A DNA stretch of 64,000 bases from NCBI RefSeq assembly GCF_001428405.1, contig NZ_LMSL01000040.1, positions 258,388 through 322,387 on the forward strand, in the 5' to 3' direction. The position numbers and the translations under genes were made by a program. Below are positions 24,937 to 35,100 of the stretch, in pieces; position 1 is the stretch's first letter; each line of letters opens with the position of its first letter. The notes beneath the pieces were generated by a model, which searched no databases, was not told where the DNA came from, and saw only the letters and a program-made list of their open reading frames with translations. The stretch comes from Frateuria sp. Soil773. Its GTDB lineage: Bacteria; Pseudomonadota; Gammaproteobacteria; Xanthomonadales; Rhodanobacteraceae.

Positions 24937-25878
24937 ATGACGGACAACGCGAGCATGACGGACAACCACGGCATCCACACCATCGACACCGGCTTCGTGC
25001 GCCCGCGCTTCGACGCGACCTACCTGATCGTCGAGCGCGGCCGGGGCGCCTTCGTCGACTGCGGCACCAACCACGCGGTGCCGCGCATGCTGGCGGCGCT
25101 CGGCGACGCCGGCCTCGCCCCCGCCGACGTGGACTGGCTGATCCTCACCCACGTGCACCTGGACCACGCCGGCGGCGCCGGCGAACTGATCGCGCAATTG
25201 CCGAACGCGCGGCTGGCGGTGCATCCGCGCGGCGCGCGCCACATGATCGACCCGGCCCAGCTCTGGGCCGGCGCCAGCGCGGTCTACGGCGAAGAGGTAA
25301 TGGAGCGGACCTACGGCCGGCTGCGCCCGATCCCGGCCGGGCGGGTGGTGCAGGCGCCGGACGGCCACGTGGTGGACCTGGCCGGGCGCGTCCTGCGCTG
25401 CCTCGATACGCCGGGCCACGCGAGGCACCACCTGTGCGTCTACGACGAGCGCGCCAGCGTCTGTTTCACCGGCGACACCTTCGGTCTGAGCTACCGCGAG
25501 TTCGACACTGCCCAGGGGCCGTTCATCCTGCCGACCACCTCGCCGGTGCAGTTCGATCCGGAGGCGCTGCACGCGTCGATCGACCGCCTGGTCGCCCTGC
25601 GCCCCGAAGCGATGTACCTCACCCACTACGGCCGGGTGGCAACGGTCGAACGGCTCGCCGCCGACCTGCACGCGCAGATCGACGCGATGGTGGCGCTGGC
25701 CCGCGCCGCGGACGGCCAGCCCGACCGCCACGCCGCGATGACGGAGGCGCTGACCGACCTCTACGCGGTCCGCGCCGAGGCGCACGGCTGGACGCAAGGC
25801 CGCGACGCGCTGTACGAACTGCTGGGCATGGACATCGAGTTGAATGCGCAGGGGCTGGCGGTCTGGCTGGACCGTTGA
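24937..25878 (+). CDS. MBL-fold metallohydrolase (glyoxalase II-like)
   Basis: A 313-residue metallo-beta-lactamase-fold protein. The metal motif is LTHVHLDHAGGAGELI, with further ligands at DTPGHARHHLCVYDE and FTGDTFGLSYREFD. A C-terminal helical region of ~80 residues may cap the active site. There is no signal peptide, so it is cytoplasmic. Substrate unknown; related proteins hydrolyse thioesters or act on small metabolites. Two starts are possible (24937 and 24955). The 12 bases atgacggacaac occur twice, once at each start. The first has GAGG upstream and was chosen. Confidence 0.82.
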   Translation: MTDNASMTDNHGIHTIDTGFVRPRFDATYLIVERGRGAFVDCGTNHAVPRMLAALGDAGLAPADVDWLILTHVHLDHAGGAGELIAQLPNARLAVHPRGARHMIDPAQLWAGASAVYGEEVMERTYGRLRPIPAGRVVQAPDGHVVDLAGRVLRCLDTPGHARHHLCVYDERASVCFTGDTFGLSYREFDTAQGPFILPTTSPVQFDPEALHASIDRLVALRPEAMYLTHYGRVATVERLAADLHAQIDAMVALARAADGQPDRHAAMTEALTDLYAVRAEAHGWTQGRDALYELLGMDIELNAQGLAVWLDR

Positions 25879-25926
25879 GGCTTCCCGCCAAACGTACCGG
25901 CTTCCCCGCCGCCGCCCGGCCCGCCG

Positions 25927-26796
25927 TCAGGGCTGGCCCCGCTCCTTCGCCAGCCGCGCGTCGAGCATGCGGCGCGCGGGCGCCCCGGGCGACGCATAGG
26001 CCCGGCAGGCGCCCGGGTCCACCAGTGGATCGGGCCGCTGACCCTTGTCGCGGGCCGCGACCTTGTCCAGGAAGCCGCTGGCCCCCGGGTGCGGGGTAAT
26101 CAGCAGGTCGCAGGGCAAGCCGGCGACGGTCGCGAACGAACGGCGGAAATCCTCGACCCGCTGCGGATCGTCGCTGAAACGGTAGCCGTCGCGGCTGTAG
26201 GCGGTGAGGCTGTCGGCATAGGCCAGGTCCAGGCAGCGATCCTTCTCGCAGGAACGCCAGGTCCACGACGTGCTGCCCGGGGTGTGGCCCGGCGTGTAGT
26301 GCGCGACCACCGCGATCGGCCCGACCCGCACCGTCCCGCCGTCGCCCACGACCTTCACATGCGGAACCGGCGGGAAGCGCGCCGCCTCGCCGTACTGCGG
26401 ATCGTCCGGATCGGCGCCGCCGGCCTCCAGCGCCTTCGCGCCCGCCGCGCTCGCCTGCACCTGCGCGCCGCTGTCGCTGGCCAGCCGGGCAATGGCGCCG
26501 GCATGGTCGAAATGGGCATGCGAGTTGAGAATCACGCGGATGTCCTTCAGGCGGAACCCGAGGCGGCGGATGTTCGCCTCGATCTGCGCGGCGTTGTCCT
26601 GCGTCGTCGCGTCGATCAGCACGTGGCCCTGCGGCGAGGTGATCAGGATCGCGCTGAGTCCGCGCGTTCCCACGTACCAGCTATTGCCGTAGATGCGGAA
26701 AGGCTTCTGCGGCTGACTCCAGTCGGGGTTCTGCGCATGCAGCGGCGCGGCCGCCAGGGCGGCTCCCGCCCACAGGGCGAGGATGGGGAATTTCAT
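25927..26796 (-). CDS. Subclass B3 metallo-beta-lactamase
   Basis: A 289-residue exported zinc hydrolase. Residues 1-21 are a signal peptide ending PLHAQ. The B3 zinc ligands are present: SHAHFDH (His93, His95, Asp97, His98), HYTPGHTPGSTSW (His171) and ITPHPGASGF (His236). That pattern, with a His at the Zn1 site and no Cys at Zn2, is diagnostic of subclass B3, which includes L1 and the soil LRA/GOB-like enzymes. It should sit in the periplasm and hydrolyse beta-lactams including carbapenems; activity is not proven by sequence. Two extra Cys (CEKDRC) could form a disulfide. It probably belongs to the resident genome rather than a resistance cassette: no integron or insertion sequence is near. 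Confidence 0.88.
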   Translation of the reverse strand: MKFPILALWAGAALAAAPLHAQNPDWSQPQKPFRIYGNSWYVGTRGLSAILITSPQGHVLIDATTQDNAAQIEANIRRLGFRLKDIRVILNSHAHFDHAGAIARLASDSGAQVQASAAGAKALEAGGADPDDPQYGEAARFPPVPHVKVVGDGGTVRVGPIAVVAHYTPGHTPGSTSWTWRSCEKDRCLDLAYADSLTAYSRDGYRFSDDPQRVEDFRRSFATVAGLPCDLLITPHPGASGFLDKVAARDKGQRPDPLVDPGACRAYASPGAPARRMLDARLAKERGQP

Positions 26797-27117
26797 GGGA
26801 ATCCCTGTTGATGGACGAGGCGGCATGATGCCCGGCCTGCCTGCGCGCGTCATGGCCTTTTCCGGGTCGATTCGGGGCGGTGTGGCGTCTGCCGGACACC
26901 CGGGTGATTGCGCTCTTGCCCCCGCTCTTGCGCCCGTATCGCCCGCCCTTCGCCCACCCGTCATTCCAGCGAAAGCTGTGGAATCCAGTCAGGTACTCGT
27001 GCGAAGCACACAAACCCATTTCGAGTGCTTCGCACGAGGTATTTCACTGGATTCCAGCTTTCGCTGGAATGACGGCGGGGCCGTTGTGCACAATCGAAGG
27101 CACAACCGAAGCCGCTC
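26797..27117. other. Gene-free intergenic stretch holding a palindromic repeat
   Basis: No coding frame is supported here. It contains the upstream region of the B3 lactamase and the large nested palindrome listed separately. No further structure was recognised. Confidence 0.5.
26960..27073. repeat. Nested palindromic extragenic repeat (REP/MITE-like)
   Basis: The outer arms gtcattccagcgaaagct (26960-26977, continued by gtggaatccagt) and the complementary actggattccag...ctttcgctggaatgac (27046-27073) are inverted copies apart from a two-base insertion. Inside, tcgtgcgaagcac (26997-27009) and gtgcttcgcacga (27025-27037) form a second inverted pair, so the whole can fold as a long two-tier hairpin. 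It lies between the B3 lactamase promoter region and the TetR remnant. Such elements are common extragenic repeats in xanthomonads. Confidence 0.75.
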
Positions 27118-27252
27118 TCAGCGGCGCAGGCTCGCATCGATCAGCGCATCGGCCACCTCGACCAGCGAACGCGCCGGGCCGTTCCTGCCGAACATTTGCC
27201 CCGAGGCGTAACAGCCTTCGATCAGCAGCAGGCCGTCGGCCAGCACCTCGGC
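27118..27252 (-). pseudogene. C-terminal remnant of a TetR-family regulator
   Basis: About 44 residues of coding sequence ending in a stop at 27118. They read EVLADGLLLIEGCYASGQMF and then PARSLVEVADALIDASL, a typical TetR ligand-domain C-terminal helix pair. The helix-turn-helix and most of the ligand domain are missing, and there is no start codon or promoter. The piece abuts the MFS remnant at about 27250. The exact breakpoint is approximate (a few bases). Confidence 0.65.
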
Positions 27253-27444
27253 TGGATCGCCGCCGGGCACCAGATCGGCGCCGCCTCCGCCGCGTTCTTC
27301 GCCGGCTTCATGCGCACGCAGGGCGGCAGCTACCTGCAGCCGTTCGTGATCGCCAGCATCACCGGGCTGATCGCTGCCGGCATCGCCGTGGCGATCCGGC
27401 GCCAGCCCGGCCAGATGCTGCAGGACGAGCGCCAGGCTGCCTGA
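27253..27444 (+). pseudogene. C-terminal remnant of an MFS transporter
   Basis: About 63 residues ending in a stop at 27444, reading LGWIAAGHQIGAASAAFFAG, a short basic/polar turn and then YLQPFVIASITGLIAAGIA. This resembles the last two TM helices of a major-facilitator protein. Everything before is missing. The pattern suggests that one deletion removed the 5' halves of a divergent TetR-transporter pair, leaving both 3' ends back to back. The breakpoint near 27250 is approximate. Confidence 0.65.
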
Positions 27445-27542
27445 GAAACCACTTCGTGCGCGAACAATCCATGGCTTGAAAGCGATGCGTTCTCGCGCAC
27501 ACTGGCATCCTTGGCCGGCGCGCGCCGGCCGGAAGCGGGGCC

Positions 27543-27995
27543 CTAGCCCGGCTCCGCTTCCAGCGGCTTGGCGTATACGTGCTGGCTTTTCCGGCGCACG
27601 TAGCCCAGGCGCTCGTAGAACGGATGGGACTCGGTGCGCACCACGTTGGAGCGCACCTGGATCGCATCGAATCCCTGCGCGCGAGCCCACCGTTCCGCAT
27701 CCTGCACCAGCGCCCGTCCCACGCCGCCGCGCCGGATCGCGCCGCTCACCACCAGGCCGACGATCTCGATCCGCTCGCCGGCCTCCAGGGTCAATCTCCG
27801 CTCCACCGCGATCCAGCCGTACAGCGTGCCGCCTTCGGCCACTACGCTGACACGGTGCATCGGGTGCGGCAGGATCGCCGCCAACCGGCCGGCCATTTCC
27901 TGCGCACCCACGGGATAGCCCAGTTCGCCGCTGAGCCGCGCGATTTCCCCGGCGTCCGCCAATTCGGCGGGACGCAATTGCCATGCGCCGTCCAT
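27543..27995 (-). CDS. GNAT-family N-acetyltransferase
   Basis: A 150-residue single GNAT domain. The motif RRGGVGRALVQDAERWA (residues ~88-104) is the acetyl-CoA pyrophosphate loop, followed by the C-terminal strand FYERLGYVRRKSQHVYAKPL. The middle (EIARLSGELGYPVGAQEMAG) is typical of the small Rv-type GNATs. Substrate unknown. It begins one base after the stop of csaA and is last in a three-gene leftward operon (FAD oxidoreductase, CsaA, GNAT). Confidence 0.85.
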   Translation of the reverse strand: MDGAWQLRPAELADAGEIARLSGELGYPVGAQEMAGRLAAILPHPMHRVSVVAEGGTLYGWIAVERRLTLEAGERIEIVGLVVSGAIRRGGVGRALVQDAERWARAQGFDAIQVRSNVVRTESHPFYERLGYVRRKSQHVYAKPLEAEPG

Positions 27996-27996
27996 G

Positions 27997-28356
27997 TCAG
28001 GCCAACCGTGTGCCGTTCGGCACCGGGCGCTCGATGGCGGTCACCACCACGCCTTCGTCGGTGGGAAAGCCGGTGAGCAGGAACTGCGAGCGGAACGGGC
28101 CAATCTGCTTCTCGGGGAAGTTGATCACGCCCACGACCTGCCGGCCGACCAATTGCTCGGCGCCGTACAGCGCGGCGATCTGCGCGCTGGTCTTCTTCTC
28201 GCCGTAGGGTCCGAAATCCACCCAGACCTTCCACGCCGGCTTGCGCGCCTCGGGAAACGGCTCCACCCGGGTCACCGTGCCTGCCACGATCAGGACCTTC
28301 TCGAAATCGGCCCAGCCGATCTCGGTCACGGCCGGGGTTGCGTCACTGTCGCTCAT
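27997..28356 (-). CDS. csaA: CsaA-like tRNA-binding protein
   Basis: A 119-residue OB-fold protein. The sequence ([20 protein letters not shown], then [20 protein letters not shown] and [18 protein letters not shown]) matches the tRNA-binding EMAP-II-like CsaA family, described in Bacillus as a chaperone of secretion and in other bacteria as a tRNA binder. The ATG overlaps the stop of the oxidoreductase (ATGA). It has no export signal, so it is cytoplasmic. Confidence 0.88.
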   Translation of the reverse strand: MSDSDATPAVTEIGWADFEKVLIVAGTVTRVEPFPEARKPAWKVWVDFGPYGEKKTSAQIAALYGAEQLVGRQVVGVINFPEKQIGPFRSQFLLTGFPTDEGVVVTAIERPVPNGTRLA

Positions 28357-29642
28357 CCTTCCACTCTCGTCTTCAGCCAGTCGTTGAATTCGGCCCGCCA
28401 GTAGCTGGCCTGCGCGGCGAGGTAGCCGGCGGGCCGGTGCGTGCTGGGCAGTTTGTAATCGGCGAACTGCTTCCAGCCGTCATCGTTCTCCGCAATCGCC
28501 GCCGCCAGCAGCTCGCCGGCGGCGCAGGTGGAGCTGAGGCCGTGGCCGCCGAACGCCTGCGCCCACCACAGGCCGTCGCCGCTGCCGCCGATCTGCGGCA
28601 TCTGGTGCCGCGCGTAGCTCATCAGGCCCGACCATGCGTAGTCGATCCGCGCGTCCTCCAGTTGCGGGAACACCCGCAGCAGGTCGCGCCGGAGCAGGCG
28701 CTGCACCGCGCGCGGCGAACGGTTGCGGATCGAGATGCGGCCGCCCCACAGCAGGCGCGTGTCCGGCAGCGGGCGGTAGTAGTCGAACGCGAAGCGGGTG
28801 TCGTAGATCGCGGACCGCGTCCGCAGGCACCCGGCCAGGCGCTCGCCCAGCGGTTCGGTCGCCATGACGTAGGTGGCGATGGGCAGGATCGCGCGGTCGA
28901 TCCGCTTCTGCAGGCCGGCCAGGTAGCCGCCGCAGGCCAGCACCACCTGGTCGGCGTGCAGCACGCCTTGCGCGGTCTCGATCCGCCAGCGCAGGCCGTC
29001 GCGCCGGAGGCTCCGCACGCCGCTGCGTTCGTGGATGCGCACGCCCTGCCCGCTCGCCGCCGCGGCCAGCCCGATCGCGTAGTTGAGCGGATGCAGGTGC
29101 AGCGCGTCGCGCTCGAACAGACCGTCCGAATAGCGGTCGCTATGGACTCGCCGGCGCAGTTCGGCCTGGGCCAGCCACTCCCATTGCACACCGTAGCGCT
29201 CGGCCAGCAGTTGCTGGCGCTCGCGCAGGATGCGCGGATCGCGGAACCAGTTGGCCCAGATCACGCCCTCGTCCACCGCGTCGCAGGATATGGCGTACTT
29301 CGCCACGCGCTCGCGGATGCGGTGCACGCCCTCGACGGTGAGCTTGAACAGTGCCCTTGCGCGCTGCTCCCCGAGCTGGTCGAGCAGCGCCTGCTCGCCC
29401 AGCGAATAGCCGGCGAACACGAAACCGCCGTTGCGCCCGGAGGCGCCGAAGCCGACCTGCTCGCGCTCCAGCAGCACCACGTCGCGCACGCCGCGCTCGG
29501 CCAGTCCCAGCGCCGTGTTCAATCCGGCATAGCCGCCGCCCACGATCGCCACGTGCGCCTGCGCGCTGCCCTGCAGCGGCGCGTAGGGCGCATACGAGGT
29601 GGCGGTGGCGCGGTAATACGACGGATCGGACGACGGCATCAT
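28353..29642 (-). CDS. FAD-dependent amine/amino-acid oxidoreductase (DAO family)
   Basis: A 429-residue flavoprotein of the DAO superfamily. The dinucleotide-binding motif ([20 protein letters not shown], residues ~30-49) is followed by [20 protein letters not shown], characteristic of gamma-glutamylputrescine oxidase (PuuB) and its relatives, and by a C-terminal [16 protein letters not shown] motif. Substrate is unknown; PuuB-like enzymes oxidise amines, others oxidise D-amino acids or N-methyl amino acids. The ATG at 29642 is the first of two consecutive ATGs. The gene lies ~53 bases downstream of pbpC and leads a coupled operon with csaA. Confidence 0.83.
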   Translation of the reverse strand: MMPSSDPSYYRATATSYAPYAPLQGSAQAHVAIVGGGYAGLNTALGLAERGVRDVVLLEREQVGFGASGRNGGFVFAGYSLGEQALLDQLGEQRARALFKLTVEGVHRIRERVAKYAISCDAVDEGVIWANWFRDPRILRERQQLLAERYGVQWEWLAQAELRRRVHSDRYSDGLFERDALHLHPLNYAIGLAAAASGQGVRIHERSGVRSLRRDGLRWRIETAQGVLHADQVVLACGGYLAGLQKRIDRAILPIATYVMATEPLGERLAGCLRTRSAIYDTRFAFDYYRPLPDTRLLWGGRISIRNRSPRAVQRLLRRDLLRVFPQLEDARIDYAWSGLMSYARHQMPQIGGSGDGLWWAQAFGGHGLSSTCAAGELLAAAIAENDDGWKQFADYKLPSTHRPAGYLAAQASYWRAEFNDWLKTRVEG

Positions 29643-29695
29643 GGGCGGCGCGTGTCGTGCACGGGGACAACGAGGATAACGCAGCGCACCGCCGC

Positions 29696-32086
29696 TCACT
29701 CGATCCGGGTCACCGCCAGCGGGCGCTGGTCGCTGCGGCCGTGGTCGTCCACCACCCGCACGTCGTAGCTGCCGGCGGTCGGCGGCTGCCAGAACAGCAG
29801 TTCGCCCGGCGCGCTGCGGCCGACGTAGGCGTCGTCGACGAACCAGTACAAGGCATGGGCATCGGCATCGGTGGTGGCGCTGAAGGCGATGCGCTGCCGG
29901 CCCTCCTGCTTCAGTCGCATCGCATAGGCGCTGCCGCGCAGCGGCGAGGTGATCCGCGGCGGGTCGCCGTCCGGACGGCCGGCTTCGCTGCAAGCCGGGT
30001 TCTGCGGCGGCGTGCGGCGCGGCATGCCGGCCTGCGCGAACACGCGCTGCAGGTCGGACGGCCAGAATTCGTAGACCTCCACGTGCGTGCGCTTGCCGGC
30101 ATACGGCGGACACGCCGGCTGGCCGCTGGCGTCGTCGATCACCACCGGGCGATGCACGTTGCTGACCCGGATCGGCGACTTGCCGGGAATGAACCAGGTG
30201 GTGCCCTTCTGCGGACACCACTGGTTCGGCAGGTCGCCGCTGGCAAGGCATATCTGCACGCGCTTGAGGCGGGCCGGCATGTGACGGATCGGCTCGGCGA
30301 GCCCCGGGCGTTCCGCGCGCAACGCATCGACGATATTGAAGAACAACGGCGCAGCGGCCTCCACGCCGACGAAGGCGGGATTGCCGGCGCCGTCGAAATT
30401 GCCCACCCACACCACCAGCACGTAGGGCCCGAAGCTGCCGGCGGTCCAGGCGTCGCGGAACGCCCACGAGGTGCCGGTCTTCCAGTACACCGGCAGCCGC
30501 GACGGCTGCGCCCCGGTGGTTTCGTCGGGGCGCGGGTTCTGCCGCAGCATGTCCATCACCATGAAGCTGGCTTCTTCGCTCAGCAGCCGCGTGCCGGCCG
30601 CCTGCGGCTCGTCGGCGCGCAGCCGCAGCGGCTTCAGCTCGCCACGGTTCGCCAGCATCGCGTAGAGGCCGCCGAGTTCCTGCATGGTCACCTCGCCGCC
30701 GCCCAGCACCAGGGCCAGGCCGTAGTGCTTCTCGCTGGCCATGCGGCTGATCCCCGCATCGCGCAGGAACTGGTAGAAGCTCGGCTGCTGCAACTGCGAC
30801 GCCACCCACACCGCGGGAATGTTGCGGCTGCGGATCAGCGCCTCGGTGGCGGTGACCGGACCGAGGAAATGGCCGTCGAAATTCTCCGGCGCGTACGGGC
30901 CGAATGCGGTGGGCACGTCGCGCAGCACGGTCTGCGGGTGCAGCACGCCCTGGTCGAAGCCCAGCGCGTAGATGAAGGGCTTGAGGGTGGAGCCCGGCGA
31001 GCGCTTGGCCAACGTGCCGTTCACCTGGCCCTGGATGGAAGCGTCGGCGTAGTCCGCCGAGCCGACCAGCGCCTTCACGCCCATGTCGCGGGTATCGATC
31101 AGCAGCGCCGCCGCATTGCGGATGCCGCGCGCATCGTTGCGCTCCACGTAGCGGCGTACCTGGCGTTCGAGCGCGTGCTGCAGGCCCAGGTCGATGGTGG
31201 TCGCCACGCGCGCATCGCCCGTGTCGCCGTCGATGCGTCGCGCCGCGAGCACCTGCTCCACCGCGTGCGGCGCCTCGAACGGCAACTGCGACAGCGGGCG
31301 CAGGTTGAGCGGCAGTGCGAACAGCGGCTTCAGCGCGGCATCCCGCGGGTGGCTGCGCAGCCAGCGGGCGAACAGCCGGTTGCGCGAATCGGCCAGCCGC
31401 GCATTGATCACCGCGTCGCCCGACTGGCCCGCGCGCAGGCGGCGCGTGGGATCCTGCGGGATCACCGCCAGGGTGAGCGCCTCCGGCAGGCTGAGCCGGG
31501 CGGCCTCCTTGTCGAAGTAGGCCAGGCTGGCCGCGCCCACGCCCTCCACGTTGCGGCCGTACGGCGCGTAGTTGAGGTAGGCCTCCAGGATCTGCGCCTT
31601 CGAATAGAACAGCTCCAGTTGCAGGGCGCGACCGATCTGGCGCAGCTTGCCCAGCGGCGTGCGCGTATTGAGCCGCCACAGCAGGCGCGCCAACTGCATG
31701 GTGAGCGTGGAGCCGCCCTGCGGGTCGCCGTGCCGCACGTAGGTGACCCAGGCGCCGCGTGCGAGGCCGTACGGGTTGACGCCAGGATGCCAGCGGAACC
31801 ACCGGTCCTCGTGCAGCAGCACGCCGTCCACCAGTTGCGGCGAGATGTCCTTCAGCGGCACCCACAGGCGGTAGCGGTCGTCGCTGGCGAGGGTCAGCCG
31901 CAGCAGGTGCCCGTGGTCGTCGTAGAGCGCGGTGGACGAAGGCAATGCGTCGCGCAGGGCCGGATGCGGCCACAGCCGGCAACCCGCCAGCAGCGCGGCG
32001 ACCAGCACGAAGCCGGCCAGCCAGTTCTGCCAGCGGTGCAGCCAGCGGGCCAGTGCGCGCAGGACAACAAACCTTGGCTTGGTCAT
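29696..32086 (-). CDS. pbpC: Penicillin-binding protein 1C (PbpC)
   Basis: A 796-residue bifunctional peptidoglycan synthase anchored by an N-terminal TM (LAGFVLVAALLAGC). The GT51 glycosyltransferase domain (residues ~55-220) has the catalytic LLHEDRWFRWHPGVNPYG and GGSTLTMQLARLLWRL motifs. The transpeptidase domain has SPGSTLKPF (SxxK), SRNIPA (SxN-like) and YWKTGTSWAFRDAW (KTG). A C-terminal BiPBP_C domain (GDPPRITSPLRGSAYAM) follows. The start at 32086 fits the family length of ~770-800. As usual the gene is next to an alpha-2-macroglobulin gene (75 bases apart), and the two are thought to protect the envelope together. Confidence 0.95.
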   Translation of the reverse strand: MTKPRFVVLRALARWLHRWQNWLAGFVLVAALLAGCRLWPHPALRDALPSSTALYDDHGHLLRLTLASDDRYRLWVPLKDISPQLVDGVLLHEDRWFRWHPGVNPYGLARGAWVTYVRHGDPQGGSTLTMQLARLLWRLNTRTPLGKLRQIGRALQLELFYSKAQILEAYLNYAPYGRNVEGVGAASLAYFDKEAARLSLPEALTLAVIPQDPTRRLRAGQSGDAVINARLADSRNRLFARWLRSHPRDAALKPLFALPLNLRPLSQLPFEAPHAVEQVLAARRIDGDTGDARVATTIDLGLQHALERQVRRYVERNDARGIRNAAALLIDTRDMGVKALVGSADYADASIQGQVNGTLAKRSPGSTLKPFIYALGFDQGVLHPQTVLRDVPTAFGPYAPENFDGHFLGPVTATEALIRSRNIPAVWVASQLQQPSFYQFLRDAGISRMASEKHYGLALVLGGGEVTMQELGGLYAMLANRGELKPLRLRADEPQAAGTRLLSEEASFMVMDMLRQNPRPDETTGAQPSRLPVYWKTGTSWAFRDAWTAGSFGPYVLVVWVGNFDGAGNPAFVGVEAAAPLFFNIVDALRAERPGLAEPIRHMPARLKRVQICLASGDLPNQWCPQKGTTWFIPGKSPIRVSNVHRPVVIDDASGQPACPPYAGKRTHVEVYEFWPSDLQRVFAQAGMPRRTPPQNPACSEAGRPDGDPPRITSPLRGSAYAMRLKQEGRQRIAFSATTDADAHALYWFVDDAYVGRSAPGELLFWQPPTAGSYDVRVVDDHGRSDQRPLAVTRIE

Positions 32087-32161
32087 GCCGAGGAGCCTGG
32101 CGAGCGCCGGCCTCTCACCTCGCTCCTCTCCCCAGCGGGGAGAGGAAGTGACAGCGCGGAC

Positions 32162-35100
32162 TCACGGCTTGCGCACCACCGTCAGCGTACCGCCGCCCGG
32201 CGAACGGGCCTGTACGCGGCGGTCGTACAACGATTCGCCATAGGCCGGCGGCACCACGAACTTGCCGGCATTGGTGGCCTTGATCCGGTACACGAACTCG
32301 CGCACGTCCGGGATGGCGTCGCCGTAGATCACCACACGGTCCTCGCGGATGTCGGCGTACTCCGGCTGCCAGGTGGAGCTGGACAGGCCGATCGGCGAGC
32401 GCCATGCGGATGCGTCCACCTCGCTGTCGCCGCCGGCATCCTCGCCGTCCTCACCCTCCTGCTTGTCGGTGACCGGCGGCGCGGGCTCGATCACCGGCTC
32501 GAAGCCGCCCGGCAGCAGGTCCACGATCGCCACGTCGCCGACGCCCTGTTCGCCGGTGGCGCGGATCTTCACGTGCACGTCGATCTCCTGCCCGATGCCC
32601 ACCTGGTCCAGCGCCTTGCCGTCGACGTCGGTGTAGTCGCGCACGATCTCGATGCCTTCGCGCAGGGCCTTGGCCGGCGCAGCGCGGTCGTAGCCGCCCT
32701 CGCTCACCACGTACCAGGCCGGCAGGTTGCTGGCGTCGGTGAAACGCAGGCGGTCGATGCCGGCGCCCCAGGTCGCGGTCTGCAGCATGCCTTCCGCCTT
32801 GCCCACCGGCTGCACGCTGCCGTTGGCCTGCACCGCGCCGATGCCGAGCTGGTCGGCATTGCCCGGCGCGTTGCCGGCATAGGCGTCCAGCGCCAGCACG
32901 GTCATCGACGAGGACAGCGTGTTGAAGCTGCCTTGCTGCAGCGGCGCCACGATGTTGTCCAGCGCGGCCGGCGGCAGGTTCTTCAGGCGCTCGGGGAAGT
33001 GCTTCGCCAGCAGGTAGAGCACGCTGGCATCGCGCACCAGCGGATCGTAGTAGTAGCCGTACTGCCAGTCCTTGTCGCGAGTGGTACGGGTGAGCAGCCT
33101 GAGCGGGCCGGCGATGAGCTGGTTCGCTTCACGGTCCTGCTTCAGCAACTGGTACGACGCGGCCAGCCACGCGGCGGCCAGATCGTCCTTCCACTGCGCG
33201 GCGTAGCCTTCCTGCAGGCGCTTCTGCACCGCCGCCAGGTAGTTGGTGGTGACCATGCCCTGGCGGGTCAGCAGGTAGACCGCGTAGGCGCGCTGGCGCA
33301 GGCTGTCGAGCGAATCGGCACCCTCGTCGCCGGCGATCTGCTTCAGGTAGGCGTTGCCGGCGTCGAACATGTCGCGCGGCACGCCGAGGCCGCGGTCGCG
33401 CGCCTCCAGCATGAAGTGCATCGCGTAGTCGGTGAGGAACGCATTGGCGTCCGGCGTGGCCGTCCACAGGCCGAAGCCGCCCTGCCCGTTCTGGCGCGTG
33501 TGCAGCACGTCGTACAGGCCGGCCAGGGCATCCGCCTCGCTGGCGCCGCCGGTCTGGTCGGACGACTTCAGCACGCGCCTGAACTCCGGGCGCTGCCCGA
33601 AGACCAGCGCCGGCATCGCCCGGCTCAGCACCTGCTCGGTGCAGTAGTGCGGGAAATCGACCAAATAGGCGGTAAGGCCCTGCGCCAGCACCAGCGGCAG
33701 GCTGGAGATGGCGGCGTCGCGCTTGGCATAGGCGTCGTACATGGTGCGCAGGCCGGCGACGTCGCCCTTGCCGTTGGCGGCGACGCGGCCCACATGGACG
33801 ACCGTGCGCCAGGTCGAGGCCGGCCGTACCGACAGGTCCACGCTCTGCTTCGCCGACTTGTCGCCATAGCCCGCGGTGAAGGTGAGGTTGGCCGAGCCGA
33901 GCTTGTCGGTTGCCTTGACCCGGAACAGCGCCACGCCTTCGCGCATTTCGCCCAGCGACAGACTCTGCGTCGCATTGCCCACCAGTTGCAGTTGCGGGCC
34001 GGTCTTCAGCGTCACCGCCACCGGCACCTGCTTGCCGCCCAGCCCGGTGAGGTTATTGGCCACGCCCACGCTGACCTCCGCCTCGTCGCCGGGCGCCAGC
34101 GTGGTGGGCACGTTCGGCGACAGCACGAAATCGCCGCGCACCGTGGTGGCGCCTTCGAAGGTGCCGATGCGCTCGGGTGATACCGCCACCGCCATCACGC
34201 GCAGCTTGCCGTTGAAGTAGTCCGGCACGGTGTAGTCGAGATCCTTCTCGCCATCGACGTCGACGATGCCGGACCAGTACGCCACCGGCTTGTCGCGCTT
34301 GCGCTTGAAGGGGTTGAGCTGCCGTCCGATCGCCGCATCGGCGTCGCCGCCCGGCGCGGCCATCGCCATCAGCTTCTCGAAGTCCGGCAGGATCAGGTCG
34401 AGGATCTGCGCGGTGTTCACTTCCAGCATGCGCTTGCGGAAGAAGAACTTCAGCGGATCGCCCAGCTTGTAGCGGGCCACCTGCAGGATGCCTTCGTCCA
34501 CCGCGAACACCACCGCCCTGGTCGGCTGCGTCGCATGCAGCTTGAAGGTGACCTTCTCGCCGGGCTTCGCCAGCGCCGGCGCATCGACCGTGAGCGGATT
34601 GCGCCGCGCGTCCAGGTTCACCGAGAACGGCACCACGCCGTAGCTCAGCGGACTCATGAAGACCTCGTCCGAGGACGGGTCGCGGATGTACTGCACGTTG
34701 ACGTAGCCGTTGCCCTCGAAATCCGCCGGCACGGCGATGTGCTGCACCGAGCTGGTGGTGTCGGCGTGGAACCAGGCGTGCGCGTAGACCTTGTCGCGCT
34801 CGATGGTGATCAGGCCGCTGCCCGCATACGGCGCGCGCACGGCGATCTCCACCGTCTCGCCCGGCGCGTAGTCCTGCTTGTCGAGGTTGAGCTGCAGCTC
34901 GGCGTTGCGGTCCAGCGAACGCGAGACGTTGGCGGCGCCGGCCACCGAGTACTCGATCCGGTTGACCTCGGTGCGGTCGGCGCGGCGGATCACCAGGGCA
35001 TAGCTGCCGGGCTTGTCGGTGGGCAGGGCGTAGTCCATGCCACCCGCGGCGATATTCAGCGGCTGCTCGCTGACCGGGATCTCCTTGGCCTTGGACTCGT

